A stretch of DNA of 10,653 bases from NCBI GenBank assembly GCA_016839955.1, contig JAEOTI010000047.1, positions 1 to 10,653 of the forward strand, given 5' to 3'. Position numbers and translations under genes: made by a program. Shown here in pieces: positions 1-5,659 of the stretch (its first letter is position 1; every line of letters starts with the position of its first letter). The notes under the pieces were generated by a model. It searched no databases. It saw nothing but the letters and a program-made list of their open reading frames with translations, and had not been told where the DNA came from. Origin of the DNA: Candidatus Hodarchaeota archaeon. Its GTDB lineage: Archaea; Asgardarchaeota; Heimdallarchaeia; Hodarchaeales; YT1-057.

Positions 1-272
1 CCCCACTAACATTTTATGTCAAACAAAGAATTCTTCTCAACTTCCTGAAAACTAAGAGAGGAAAATAACTTGAGTAACTCAGTTTAGATTCAAGAAAATT
101 AACCTACTCTAAATTTCATTTTATACACATAATCGTACTGATTTAACCCCTCCAATGCGTTAAACACTGAATAAAATTCAAACAATTAGTTATTTTCAAT
201 TGACTGATTGCATTTACCAAAAAAAATTTAGTATCTGTAGTACAGTAATACACATTTCTTTTTTTCTTATTG
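1..272. other. AT-rich non-coding stretch before the methyltransferase gene
   Basis: I see no coding frame with a recognisable product and no tRNA or other RNA gene here. The stretch is AT-rich throughout. It holds a short inverted repeat TGAGT-A-ACTCA (71-81). Near its right end, close to the downstream start codon, is a second imperfect inverted repeat (231-251). A TATA-like run lies at 224-233. The left part may be the tail of a neighbouring intergenic region. Confidence 0.6.
231..251. promoter_or_regulatory. imperfect inverted repeat in the methyltransferase promoter region
   Basis: CTGTA-G-TACAG (235-245) is a perfect 5-bp inverted repeat. After a two-base bulge on the right side it continues as GTAT...ATAC, giving nine paired positions over 21 bp. 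It ends 21 bp before the ATG at 273, where an archaeal core promoter or start site would lie. It could be an operator, but in AT-rich DNA a repeat of this size can arise by chance. Confidence 0.3.
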
Positions 273-1367
273 ATGGAGAGATTTGATATAACCATAAATA
301 ATAATTCGGAAGATCAAACCTTAACGGAAGAGGAAGAAATACTCTTAGGAGTGTTTTTAGGACTAGAGAACCTTCCAATAGACCCTGAGACAGATGAAAG
401 AATTATTAGTCCAGAAAGAAAAATAGCTCTTACCAAAGAAGGAATTATCTCCTTTGATACTCAACGCTTAAAGGATCGGGATGTTCACTATCCTTCTTTG
501 TTGGAATCACTTGTTAATAAAAGGTATCTCCTTTTAGATGAAGAAAAATATGCTCTTAGCGGCAACGGTCGAATTATTGGCAAAAAAAGGCACTCTATCT
601 GGTTAAATGATTTTTACAATGATATTCTTGTGAGAAGTGCCAATAGCAAAGCCCATGCGTTATTTTGTGAACAAGTTTTTGGTAAAAATTTATGCCAATA
701 CAATGTTTTAGATATGGACCAACTTGAAACGATGCTGAACGCTTTAAACCTTCAAGCTAATGATTTTGTTCTAGATCTGGGCTGTGGTTTGGGGAAAATT
801 TCTGAATACATTTCTTTCAAGACTGAAGCCCGTGTACTTGGAATAGACTTCGCGAAAGAAGTTATACAATGGGCAAAAGAGAATACAGATTCTCAAAATG
901 GGAAGTTATCCTTTCAAGTAAATAATATGAATGAGCTCAATTTTCCACCAGCAACCTTCAACGCAATTATATCGATTGATACACTATATGATTGGAATGG
1001 AATAGATCATAATTCAATAATAAAAAAGCTAAAAGGTTTTTTAAAACCAACTGGACAAATGGGAATATTTTATGCTCAATTTCGAGCTCTTGAGGACTCT
1101 CTTGATGTATTAAAGGCTGAAAATACCGATGTGGCCAAAGCATTAACAAAGAATGGCATTCCATTTCAATCCGTTGATTTCACTGAAAATGGTAAGAAAA
1201 TTTGGCAACGTGAGCTCTCAGCGACAAGTGAGTTAAGAGAGATGTTTGAAAAGGAAGGTAACTTGGATCTTTGTGAACAGAGGATAGCTGATAGTAAAAA
1301 AGTCTTAAATTTTATTGAGAATCAACAAGAGCGTCGGTACTTCTATCATGTTCAGCTACGAATCTAA
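273..1367 (+). CDS. class I SAM-dependent methyltransferase with winged-helix-like N-terminus
   Basis: Predicted cytosolic methyltransferase of 364 residues. Motif I, the SAM-binding glycine loop, reads VLDLGCGLGKIS at about residues 166-177. The acidic residue of the second strand is Asp192 (LGIDF), followed by an IISIDTLY strand and an LKPTGQMGIFY segment typical of Rossmann methyltransferases. The region before the fold (about 45-140) looks like a winged helix followed by the segment FYNDIL...FCEQVFGKNLCQ. From memory, that segment and the C-terminal RRYFYHV ending occur in a family of bacterial class I methyltransferases of unknown substrate. The TTG at 270 is in frame, but ATG at 273 is the natural start; no Shine-Dalgarno sequence precedes it. 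The gene converges with tag, 12 bp apart. The fold is secure; the substrate (small molecule, protein or nucleic acid) is unknown. Confidence 0.88.
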   Translation: MERFDITINNNSEDQTLTEEEEILLGVFLGLENLPIDPETDERIISPERKIALTKEGIISFDTQRLKDRDVHYPSLLESLVNKRYLLLDEEKYALSGNGRIIGKKRHSIWLNDFYNDILVRSANSKAHALFCEQVFGKNLCQYNVLDMDQLETMLNALNLQANDFVLDLGCGLGKISEYISFKTEARVLGIDFAKEVIQWAKENTDSQNGKLSFQVNNMNELNFPPATFNAIISIDTLYDWNGIDHNSIIKKLKGFLKPTGQMGIFYAQFRALEDSLDVLKAENTDVAKALTKNGIPFQSVDFTENGKKIWQRELSATSELREMFEKEGNLDLCEQRIADSKKVLNFIENQQERRYFYHVQLRI

Positions 1368-1379
1368 TAATTCTTAGTT

Positions 1380-1967
1380 TCATACTTCTTTATATCGAAA
1401 ACAATGAGTTAAATGATCATTAACAAGTCCTACGGCCTGCATATAGGCATAGATTATAGTAGGTCCCACAAAAGAAAATCCAATTTTTTTTAAGGACTTA
1501 CTAATTTTTTGAGACAATTCGGTTTGAGCTGGTATCTCCGCTAGGGTTTTGAACGAATTTTTAATTGGTTTATTGTCAACAAAGGCCCAGAGATAATCAT
1601 TAAATGATCCATATTCCTTTTGGACTCGAAGAAAACATTTAGCGTTACTAACCGCACTCCGAATTTTTAATCGATTACGGATTATTCCAGAGTTTTCTTT
1701 CAGCTCTCCCATTTTCACTTCATCATAATCTGCTACAATAACAGGATTGAAGTTTGCAAAAGCTTGACAGTAGCCTTCTCGACGCTGGAGGATAGTTCTC
1801 CAAGTTAAACCAGCCTGGGCACTTTCTAAAATTAAGAATTCAAAATGTGTGGTGTCATCATGAACTGGCACGCCCCATTCAGTATCATGATATTTTATCA
1901 TTAGATCATCTTTACCAGTCCACGGACAACGGCTCAGGTTATCACAAATACTATCAAATGTAGTCAT
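1380..1967 (-). CDS. tag: DNA-3-methyladenine glycosylase I
   Basis: Base-excision repair enzyme that removes 3-methyladenine from alkylated DNA, leaving an abasic site. The 195 residues match the usual length and align end to end with E. coli Tag. Cys14 (RCPW), His27 (YHDTEWGVP), His185 (VNDH) and Cys189 correspond to the structural zinc site Cys4/His17/His175/Cys179. Glu48 and Trp56 in LESAQAGLTW match Glu38 and Trp46 of the base pocket. GIIRNRLKI and the IGFSFVGPTIIYAYMQAVG segment are also family signatures. The ATG at 1967 lies 23 bp downstream of the stop of a TnpB relic on the same strand, and no clear TATA box is visible in that gap, so its promoter is unclear. Tag is mainly bacterial, so an acquired gene is plausible (inference). 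No key residue is missing. Confidence 0.95.
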   Translation of the reverse strand: MTTFDSICDNLSRCPWTGKDDLMIKYHDTEWGVPVHDDTTHFEFLILESAQAGLTWRTILQRREGYCQAFANFNPVIVADYDEVKMGELKENSGIIRNRLKIRSAVSNAKCFLRVQKEYGSFNDYLWAFVDNKPIKNSFKTLAEIPAQTELSQKISKSLKKIGFSFVGPTIIYAYMQAVGLVNDHLTHCFRYKEV

Positions 1968-1977
1968 TTGTATTCAC

Positions 1978-1987
1978 AGGATATCCT
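1978..1987. repeat. 10-bp perfect palindrome before tag
   Basis: AGGATATCCT is a perfect palindrome in the 23-bp gap between the TnpB-relic stop (1991) and the tag ATG (1967). It could be an operator for tag or part of the end of the old insertion element. Its shortness makes chance a real alternative. Confidence 0.3.
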
Positions 1988-1990
1988 CAA

Positions 1991-2187
1991 CTAGCCCGTT
2001 GCCGTGGTTAGTCTCCATCTTATTGGCTGCAACCCAACAGCCTCTATCCCATCTACCAAGACAGCTTTTGGGAATACTTTTCTCATGATATTGTATGCAC
2101 CATTCACATCGGCGTGTATGAGAGTTCCAGCACTTGTACGAAACCAACTGCGACTAATCCGCTACTCTTACAAGAACTCTCTTCTTT
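1991..2187 (-). pseudogene. tnpB: TnpB C-terminal relic, IS200/IS605 type
   Basis: On the minus strand an open frame of 56 codons (2161 down to the TAG at 1991-1993) carries the C-terminal signature of TnpB, the RNA-guided RuvC-like nuclease of IS200/IS605 elements. It reads RISRSWFRTSAG, then IHADVNGAYNIMRKVFPKA, then DGIEAVGLQP. The Asp of ADVNGAYN is the third RuvC catalytic residue. Stop codons lie directly upstream in this frame. In another frame the peptide KEESSCKSS (2187-2161) resembles the TnpB EESYTSKAS segment, suggesting a frameshift plus deletion. No further TnpB sequence is seen beyond about 2190, and no TnpA is present. At some 56 residues against the usual 350-400, it is dead. 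The piece is visibly more GC-rich than its surroundings, consistent with a foreign origin. Confidence 0.82.
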
Positions 2188-2445
2188 AAAATGAATTGGG
2201 TCTTTAAATACTTTTAAGAGAGAGAGGGCGGAAAATAGGCAATGAAATATTTGATATCATTTTTTGAATACAAATGAAACAAAAAAACTAATTAAATGAT
2301 TAATATAATCACCAGGATGGAATTAAGCTCAATTAAGTTCAAGACCAAATTAGATTTCGTTCGAATAAGAGGATTTATTAATGAATATGGAATATTTTGG
2401 TTGAACTTACCAAAGAGTCGTAAACCTTTTTTTTATGTCGTTCCT

Positions 2446-2474
2446 ATCGTTGAACCTTTTTTCATCGTTGAACC
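2446..2474 (+). repeat. two direct copies of ATCGTTGAACC upstream of ssb
   Basis: The 11-mer ATCGTTGAACC occurs at 2446-2456 and again at 2464-2474, an 18-bp period. Each copy follows a T-rich run, and a degenerate third version (AAACC followed by a T-run) lies just upstream. The second copy abuts the candidate TATA box, the position where archaeal activators and the BRE element act. It may instead be simple slippage in a T-rich tract. Confidence 0.45.
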
Positions 2475-2475
2475 G

Positions 2476-2483
2476 TAATTTTA
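2476..2483 (+). promoter_or_regulatory. candidate TATA box of ssb
   Basis: TAATTTTA is centred about 34 bp before the ATG at 2514, which would give a transcript with a leader of only a few bases. Its position argues against the in-frame GTG at 2487 as the start, since that codon would lie upstream of the expected transcription start. Confidence 0.4.
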
Positions 2484-2509
2484 GAGGTGTATCGATCTGA
2501 AGTCTGTTT

Positions 2510-2525
2510 ACGCATGTTTATGCGT
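2510..2525. promoter_or_regulatory. inverted repeat covering the ssb start codon
   Basis: ACGCAT-GTTT-ATGCGT is a perfect 6-bp inverted repeat with a 4-base loop. One candidate ATG (2514) begins in the left arm and the other (2520) lies in the right arm. In RNA it would form a small hairpin at the extreme 5' end. In DNA it could be a protein-binding site near the transcription start. Confidence 0.4.
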
Positions 2526-3047
2526 TATCTGGAGTTGGAAAAACTGTCAGACTATGGAAATACTGAATATGAAACAACGGCTAAGACTATAGCCGAGATA
2601 GACCCCTACGATAAGAGAATCGATGTTGTTTTTCGAATCATCTCTAAAGGTGAGGTAAGAGAGGTTCTTAATAAACGTTCTCAAGAAAATCACTCCGTTT
2701 GTGATATTACGGTTGGTGATTCGTCTGCCTCAATCATTCTAACATTATGGAATGAAGATATTGATGCAGTAAGCGTAGATTCAACTTACAGGATTAAAAA
2801 TGGATACATAAACATTTTTAATAATTCTATGCGTCTTGCTAAAGGCAAATATGGGCAACTAGAATCTGTAGAAGGATCAGACGAAATCTCTGATGTGAAC
2901 GCGGATAAAAATCGTTCTGATGAAGAACACCAACGACAATATCGAGAACGCCGACCTAGTCGTGGCTTTGGTGGCGGCGGCGGTGGCGATAGACGATCTG
3001 GTGGCTGGGACGACAATCGAGGTAGAAACCGTCGAAATCGTTGGTAA
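2514..3047 (+). CDS. ssb: single-stranded DNA-binding protein, one OB fold, Gly/Arg-rich tail
   Basis: Binds single-stranded DNA during replication, recombination and repair. The 177 residues hold one OB fold at about 24-115 (TIAEIDPYDKRIDVVFRI...VGDSSASIILTLW...GKYGQLE), closely patterned on the short SSB of Sulfolobus and other archaea. Trp79, Tyr98 and Phe102 fall where Sulfolobus SSB has its DNA-stacking Trp56, Trp75 and Phe79. An acidic linker (about 118-140) leads into a flexible tail rich in Arg and Gly, with a GGGGGG run at 153-158. The Sulfolobus protein also ends in a Gly/Arg-rich tail, there used for protein contacts. I chose ATG 2514 (or 2520) over GTG 2487 because of the upstream TATA-like box; about 20 residues before the fold are unlike family members I recall. 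Two terminator-like hairpins follow, so it is probably a single-gene transcript. Confidence 0.88.
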   Translation: MFMRYLELEKLSDYGNTEYETTAKTIAEIDPYDKRIDVVFRIISKGEVREVLNKRSQENHSVCDITVGDSSASIILTLWNEDIDAVSVDSTYRIKNGYINIFNNSMRLAKGKYGQLESVEGSDEISDVNADKNRSDEEHQRQYRERRPSRGFGGGGGGDRRSGGWDDNRGRNRRNRW

Positions 3048-3063
3048 AATTATTAAATTTTAA

Positions 3064-3090
3064 AGGGGAATCGATCCCCTCTTTTCTTTT
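3064..3090 (+). terminator. hairpin plus T-tract after ssb
   Basis: AGGGGA-ATCGA-TCCCCT forms a 6-bp stem with a 5-base loop at 3064-3080, directly followed by CTTTTCTTTT. It begins 17 bp after the ssb stop. Archaeal termination depends mainly on the T-tract, so the stem may be accessory. Read on the other strand, the stem precedes an A/T-rich stretch with short T-runs, so it might also serve the minus-strand genes. Confidence 0.6.
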
Positions 3091-3109
3091 AAAGCTCTAC
3101 CATATAGTA

Positions 3110-3148
3110 AAAGGACTTCAGAAAAGAAGATCCTTTAATCTTTTTTTT
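3110..3148 (+). terminator. second, longer hairpin plus T-tract after ssb
   Basis: AAAGGACTTC (3110-3119) pairs with GAAG-A-TCCTTT (3126-3136), a 10-bp stem with a single bulged A at 3130 and a 6-base loop. It is followed by AATC and eight T residues (3141-3148). This is the stronger of the two terminator-like structures and backs up the one at 3064-3090. It overlaps the last codons of the doubtful minus-strand frame at 3118-3414. Confidence 0.55.
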
Positions 3149-3414
3149 AAAAAAATATTAGGTTGTAACGATTCTACGTTAATTTCGTTGCGTTTACTTC
3201 GATTTAGAACTACTATTCCTATTAGCACGAAAATGGGGATTATAAGGAATTTCTGTGAGGAAAATTCCCTAAATACAACACCCGAGAAAGCTGCATCATC
3301 GATTTTGTGATGGATTCCATCATCTTTACTTCCCACTATGACCTTAACTCTAACAAATGCTTGAGTTGTTCCACTTGGTGCAATAGCAATCTTCTCGCTG
3401 GATTGAAATAACAC
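3118..3414 (-). CDS. doubtful small membrane protein or remnant of an exported protein's C-terminus
   Basis: An open frame of 98 codons, starting only from GTG at 3414, lies 24 bp downstream of the membrane-protein gene on the same strand. Residues 1-50 look like soluble beta-strand sequence (IAIAPSGTTQAFVRVKVIVG). They are followed by one hydrophobic segment FLIIPIFVLIGIVVL at about 55-70 and then a basic tail, the pattern of a C-terminally anchored archaeal exported protein that has lost its front. No Shine-Dalgarno sequence precedes the GTG, two in-frame stops lie just before it, and the 3' end runs into a terminator hairpin of the other strand. I do not recognise a family. It may be a real small protein, a decayed remnant or a chance frame. 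Confidence 0.33.
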   Translation of the reverse strand: MLFQSSEKIAIAPSGTTQAFVRVKVIVGSKDDGIHHKIDDAAFSGVVFREFSSQKFLIIPIFVLIGIVVLNRSKRNEINVESLQPNIFLKKRLKDLLF

Positions 3415-3438
3415 CGATTATTAATCGTTTTTTCGGAC

Positions 3439-3804
3439 CTACCAGAGTACCCAGTAATCGATCTTATTCAAGATGGTTACAACAGCTATGGCAAAAAGGG
3501 CCATTGAAATTAGAACTAAAGTGGTAGAAGCAGAGCGAACTAGTTTTATCCTGGTTGCCTTTTTCGTTGATTCTTTATTTTGCCACGGGTCAAAGATACC
3601 ATATCCTAATACTAATGCTAGAGCGAGGAGTGAACATCCCAAACCTCCAGTTGGTGCCCAGACAAAATCATCCGTAACCCAACCTTTATCTACAAAATAG
3701 AAAAAAATCGAAAGCTGAAGCCCCATAATAATGGATAATGGTGTTAAAAGATCTTGTAACCGTTTTGTTTCGTGTTGGTAGACATTAACGAAATTATTTT
3801 CCAT
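3439..3804 (-). CDS. small multi-pass membrane protein of unknown function
   Basis: I do not recognise a family. From ATG 3804 the product has 121 residues. A short charged N-terminus (MENNFVNVYQHETKRLQDLL) is followed by a hydrophobic helix at about 21-38 (TPLSIIMGLQLSIFFYFV). A loop with WVTDDFVWAPTGG leads to a second helix at about 55-72 (GCSLLALALVLGYGIF). A basic loop (NKESTKKATRIK) precedes a third helix at about 90-112 (TTLVLISMALFAIAVVTIL). Three clear membrane spans are seen, and a fourth would need the C-terminal YWVLW. An upstream in-frame ATG (3825) would add seven residues, but GGAGG sits 8 bases before the ATG at 3804 and decides the start. It is divergent from the TPR gene. 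Confidence 0.7.
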   Translation of the reverse strand: MENNFVNVYQHETKRLQDLLTPLSIIMGLQLSIFFYFVDKGWVTDDFVWAPTGGLGCSLLALALVLGYGIFDPWQNKESTKKATRIKLVRSASTTLVLISMALFAIAVVTILNKIDYWVLW

Positions 3805-3812
3805 TCGTGATT

Positions 3813-3817
3813 CCTCC
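3813..3817 (-). promoter_or_regulatory. Shine-Dalgarno site fixing the start of the small membrane protein
   Basis: On the minus strand GGAGG lies 8 bases before the ATG at 3804. It is the only strong ribosome-binding site I see in the window; other genes with a visible promoter appear leaderless or short-leadered. It falls between the candidate transcription start (about 3824) and the ATG, so promoter, leader and start agree. Confidence 0.65.
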
Positions 3818-3844
3818 AAAATCATAACATGTTATCCGCAAACG

Positions 3845-3857
3845 TTTATTATAAATT
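3845..3857 (-). promoter_or_regulatory. TATA-like box of the small membrane protein gene
   Basis: On the minus strand the sequence reads AATTTATAATAAA. Its centre is about 27 bp before position 3824, which would leave a leader of about 20 bases containing the GGAGG site. Confidence 0.5.
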
Positions 3858-3873
3858 CATAACTGATTTTTTT

Positions 3874-3889
3874 TTAATATTAAAAATTT
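3874..3889 (+). promoter_or_regulatory. TATA-like box of the TPR gene
   Basis: TTAATATTAAAAATTT is centred about 29 bp before the ATG at 3911, predicting a leaderless or nearly leaderless transcript. Together with the box at 3845-3857 it makes the 106-bp gap a divergent promoter region with two separate boxes. Confidence 0.45.
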
Positions 3890-3910
3890 GATTTAATTGA
3901 GCGACTTGGG

Positions 3911-5557
3911 ATGAAATTGGATACTAACATCACAGATTTAAAGATTGATCAACTTATTTACACTGGAAAACTGTCTGAAGCATCCCAAATTTTACAACAG
4001 CTTGAGAGTGAAACTCTTCCCCTAGAAGAACAGGTTAAAATTCAATTATATAGAAGCCATATTCAAACAATAAATGGAAACTATGAAGAAGGGCTTTCTA
4101 TTGCAATGAATGCTCATGCGAGAATTCAGGACTCAAATAACCATCTCTTATTGTTAGATGCTTTAATCGCCATAACAAGACTCTTATGCCCCCTTGGAGA
4201 TTTTGAAAGGTGTAATAGAGTAATTGAAAATGGAGAAAGAATATTTTCTGATTTTTTATCAGATTCTTCTAATGAAATTAAACAGAGAAAGGTAATTCTA
4301 TTATATTACAAAGGTCGCATGCATTGGAAAAAAGGAGATTCAACCAAAGCTCTAGCATATCTCAAGGATAGTTTATCACTTTCTAAAGAAATAAACGATC
4401 AATATCATGAAGCTGCTTCTCTCAGTGATATTGGTGGGGCTTATTGGGTTAAAGGGGAAATAGACACTGCTTTACAAAATTTTCAAGAGAGCCTTGTAAT
4501 AAGAGAGAAACTAGGTGATAAACAAGGAATGTGTGTTGCTCTAAACAACATAGGCTTGATGTACCGCCAAAAAGGGGACATTGGGAGTTCATTAAAGTAC
4601 CATCAAAGAAGTCTTAAAATATCACGTGAAATTGGAAACAAAGAAGTTATTTCCCTTAATCTCGGTAATATTGGGAAAATTTTTTCACAAAAAGGAGAGA
4701 TAGACCAAGCATTAGATTATTACAAACAAAGTTTATCTCTTTCTGAAGAAATTGGTAATCAACATGAAATATTAGCTTATCTTGGAGATATTGGTCGAAT
4801 TTATCGACAGAAATGTGATTTTTCTCAAGCTTTTATTCTACTTGAAAAGAGTTTAAGACTGTCAGAGGAACTCGATAGTCGTTTGTATAATTCTCGGACT
4901 CTATTTGATCTAATTTGTCTAGCCATAGATATGAAAAAAATAGAATTAGCAAAAGATTACTTGAAATTATTAGGAACAATAAATAATGAAGAGGAAAACA
5001 AAAGGATAAACCAGTATTTTCGTCTCGGGGAAGCCTTAATACTCAAAACAAGCACAGATGAACATGAGAATAGAAAATCAAAAGAATTATTAGTAACAAT
5101 CCTTGAAGAAGATGTTGTAGACTATTCATTAACCGCTATAGCCGTTTTAAGCCTGTGCGAATTATTTATATCCGAAATTCGAACATCCCACGAACCTGAA
5201 AGATTTGTTGAATTATCTAAATATATTGATAAATTATTTGAAATCTCTAAACAACTAGGATTTCATTGGATACTTATTGAGATTTTAATTTTAAAGTCAA
5301 AATTAGCTCTACTGGAATTAGATTATCAGGGAGCTCATCAGCTATTAATTCAAGGTCAGATTCTCGCCCAAGAGAAAAATCTAGACCAATTGGCTAAAAA
5401 AAGCTCTAATGAACTTAATCTTTTTCAACAATTATCAGAACAATGGAGCTATCATATCAAGGAAGCACCTACATTAGAAACCCGCATTATGCAAACTAGA
5501 CTAGAAGATTTCATTGGAGATATGAAACGAAAAGATATGACTTCTATTCGTAATTAG
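3911..5557 (+). CDS. tetratricopeptide repeat protein, 40-residue period
   Basis: A cytosolic all-helical scaffold of 548 residues with no signal peptide or membrane span. Five clear TPR units lie in exact 40-residue register: the turn motif KGD/KGE/KCD recurs at residues 141, 181, 221, 261 and 301. Each unit follows a pattern like LxxIGxxYxQKGDxxxALxYxxxSLxIxEEIGN. The 40-residue spacing is the kinesin-light-chain/LGN type rather than the 34-residue type. More degenerate helical repeats fill residues 1-125 and 330-515, ending with a charged tail. Such proteins bind other proteins; no catalytic domain is present, and the partner cannot be read from the sequence. Related TPR proteins are numerous in Asgard genomes. 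It stands alone between a divergent membrane-protein gene and a convergent kinase gene. Confidence 0.9.
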   Translation: MKLDTNITDLKIDQLIYTGKLSEASQILQQLESETLPLEEQVKIQLYRSHIQTINGNYEEGLSIAMNAHARIQDSNNHLLLLDALIAITRLLCPLGDFERCNRVIENGERIFSDFLSDSSNEIKQRKVILLYYKGRMHWKKGDSTKALAYLKDSLSLSKEINDQYHEAASLSDIGGAYWVKGEIDTALQNFQESLVIREKLGDKQGMCVALNNIGLMYRQKGDIGSSLKYHQRSLKISREIGNKEVISLNLGNIGKIFSQKGEIDQALDYYKQSLSLSEEIGNQHEILAYLGDIGRIYRQKCDFSQAFILLEKSLRLSEELDSRLYNSRTLFDLICLAIDMKKIELAKDYLKLLGTINNEEENKRINQYFRLGEALILKTSTDEHENRKSKELLVTILEEDVVDYSLTAIAVLSLCELFISEIRTSHEPERFVELSKYIDKLFEISKQLGFHWILIEILILKSKLALLELDYQGAHQLLIQGQILAQEKNLDQLAKKSSNELNLFQQLSEQWSYHIKEAPTLETRIMQTRLEDFIGDMKRKDMTSIRN

Positions 5558-5659
5558 GATCTAATTTTATTTTTATTAAAAAACGGTTCATGAACAGTTA
5601 CAATTCTCCAGGATTATTTAGAAGCTTTTTTTCATTATAAATTCGTATTTTGTACCGAT
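5558..5659. terminator. T-rich convergent termination region between the TPR and kinase genes
   Basis: Downstream of the TPR stop the plus strand has T-tracts at about 5566-5577 and 5625-5632, suitable for archaeal termination. On the minus strand the kinase gene runs into short T-runs after its stop. A 10-bp palindrome GTTCATGAAC sits at 5586-5595 between them. Confidence 0.4.

Larger units (their letters stand above)
2190..2513. other. non-coding region between the TnpB relic and ssb
   Basis: No gene is convincing here. A 60-codon open frame at 2296-2478 (+) has a low-complexity end, no recognisable motif and no initiation signal. The region starts with a purine-rich GA run (about 2216-2230). 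It ends with direct repeats (2446-2474) and a TATA-like box (2476-2483) that probably belong to the ssb promoter. The left edge is where recognisable transposase sequence stops and may be the breakpoint of the deleted element. Confidence 0.6.

Noticed and set aside
2004..2189. Plus-strand open frame of 61 codons
   Set aside because: It is antisense to the TnpB relic; the minus strand carries the recognisable ADVNGAYNI signature, while this frame shows no motif.
2296..2478. Plus-strand open frame of 60 codons before ssb
   Set aside because: Low-complexity end created by the T-rich direct repeats, no start signal and no recognisable domain; better explained as promoter-region DNA.
2487..2513. 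Upstream GTG start for ssb, adding nine residues
   Set aside because: The candidate TATA box at 2476-2483 would be almost adjacent to the codon, and the extra residues have no family counterpart that I recall.
2786..3016. Minus-strand open frame rich in Pro and Ser inside ssb
   Set aside because: Antisense shadow of the Gly/Arg-rich SSB tail; its proline run is just the complement of the glycine codons.
3041..3310. Plus-strand open frame of 89 codons after ssb
   Set aside because: It runs straight through two terminator-like hairpins, overlaps the end of ssb and has no recognisable motif.
4331..4890. Possible CRISPR-like or tandem DNA repeat with a 120-bp period
   Set aside because: The periodicity comes from TPR protein units; the DNA copies are diverged and have no spacer/repeat structure.
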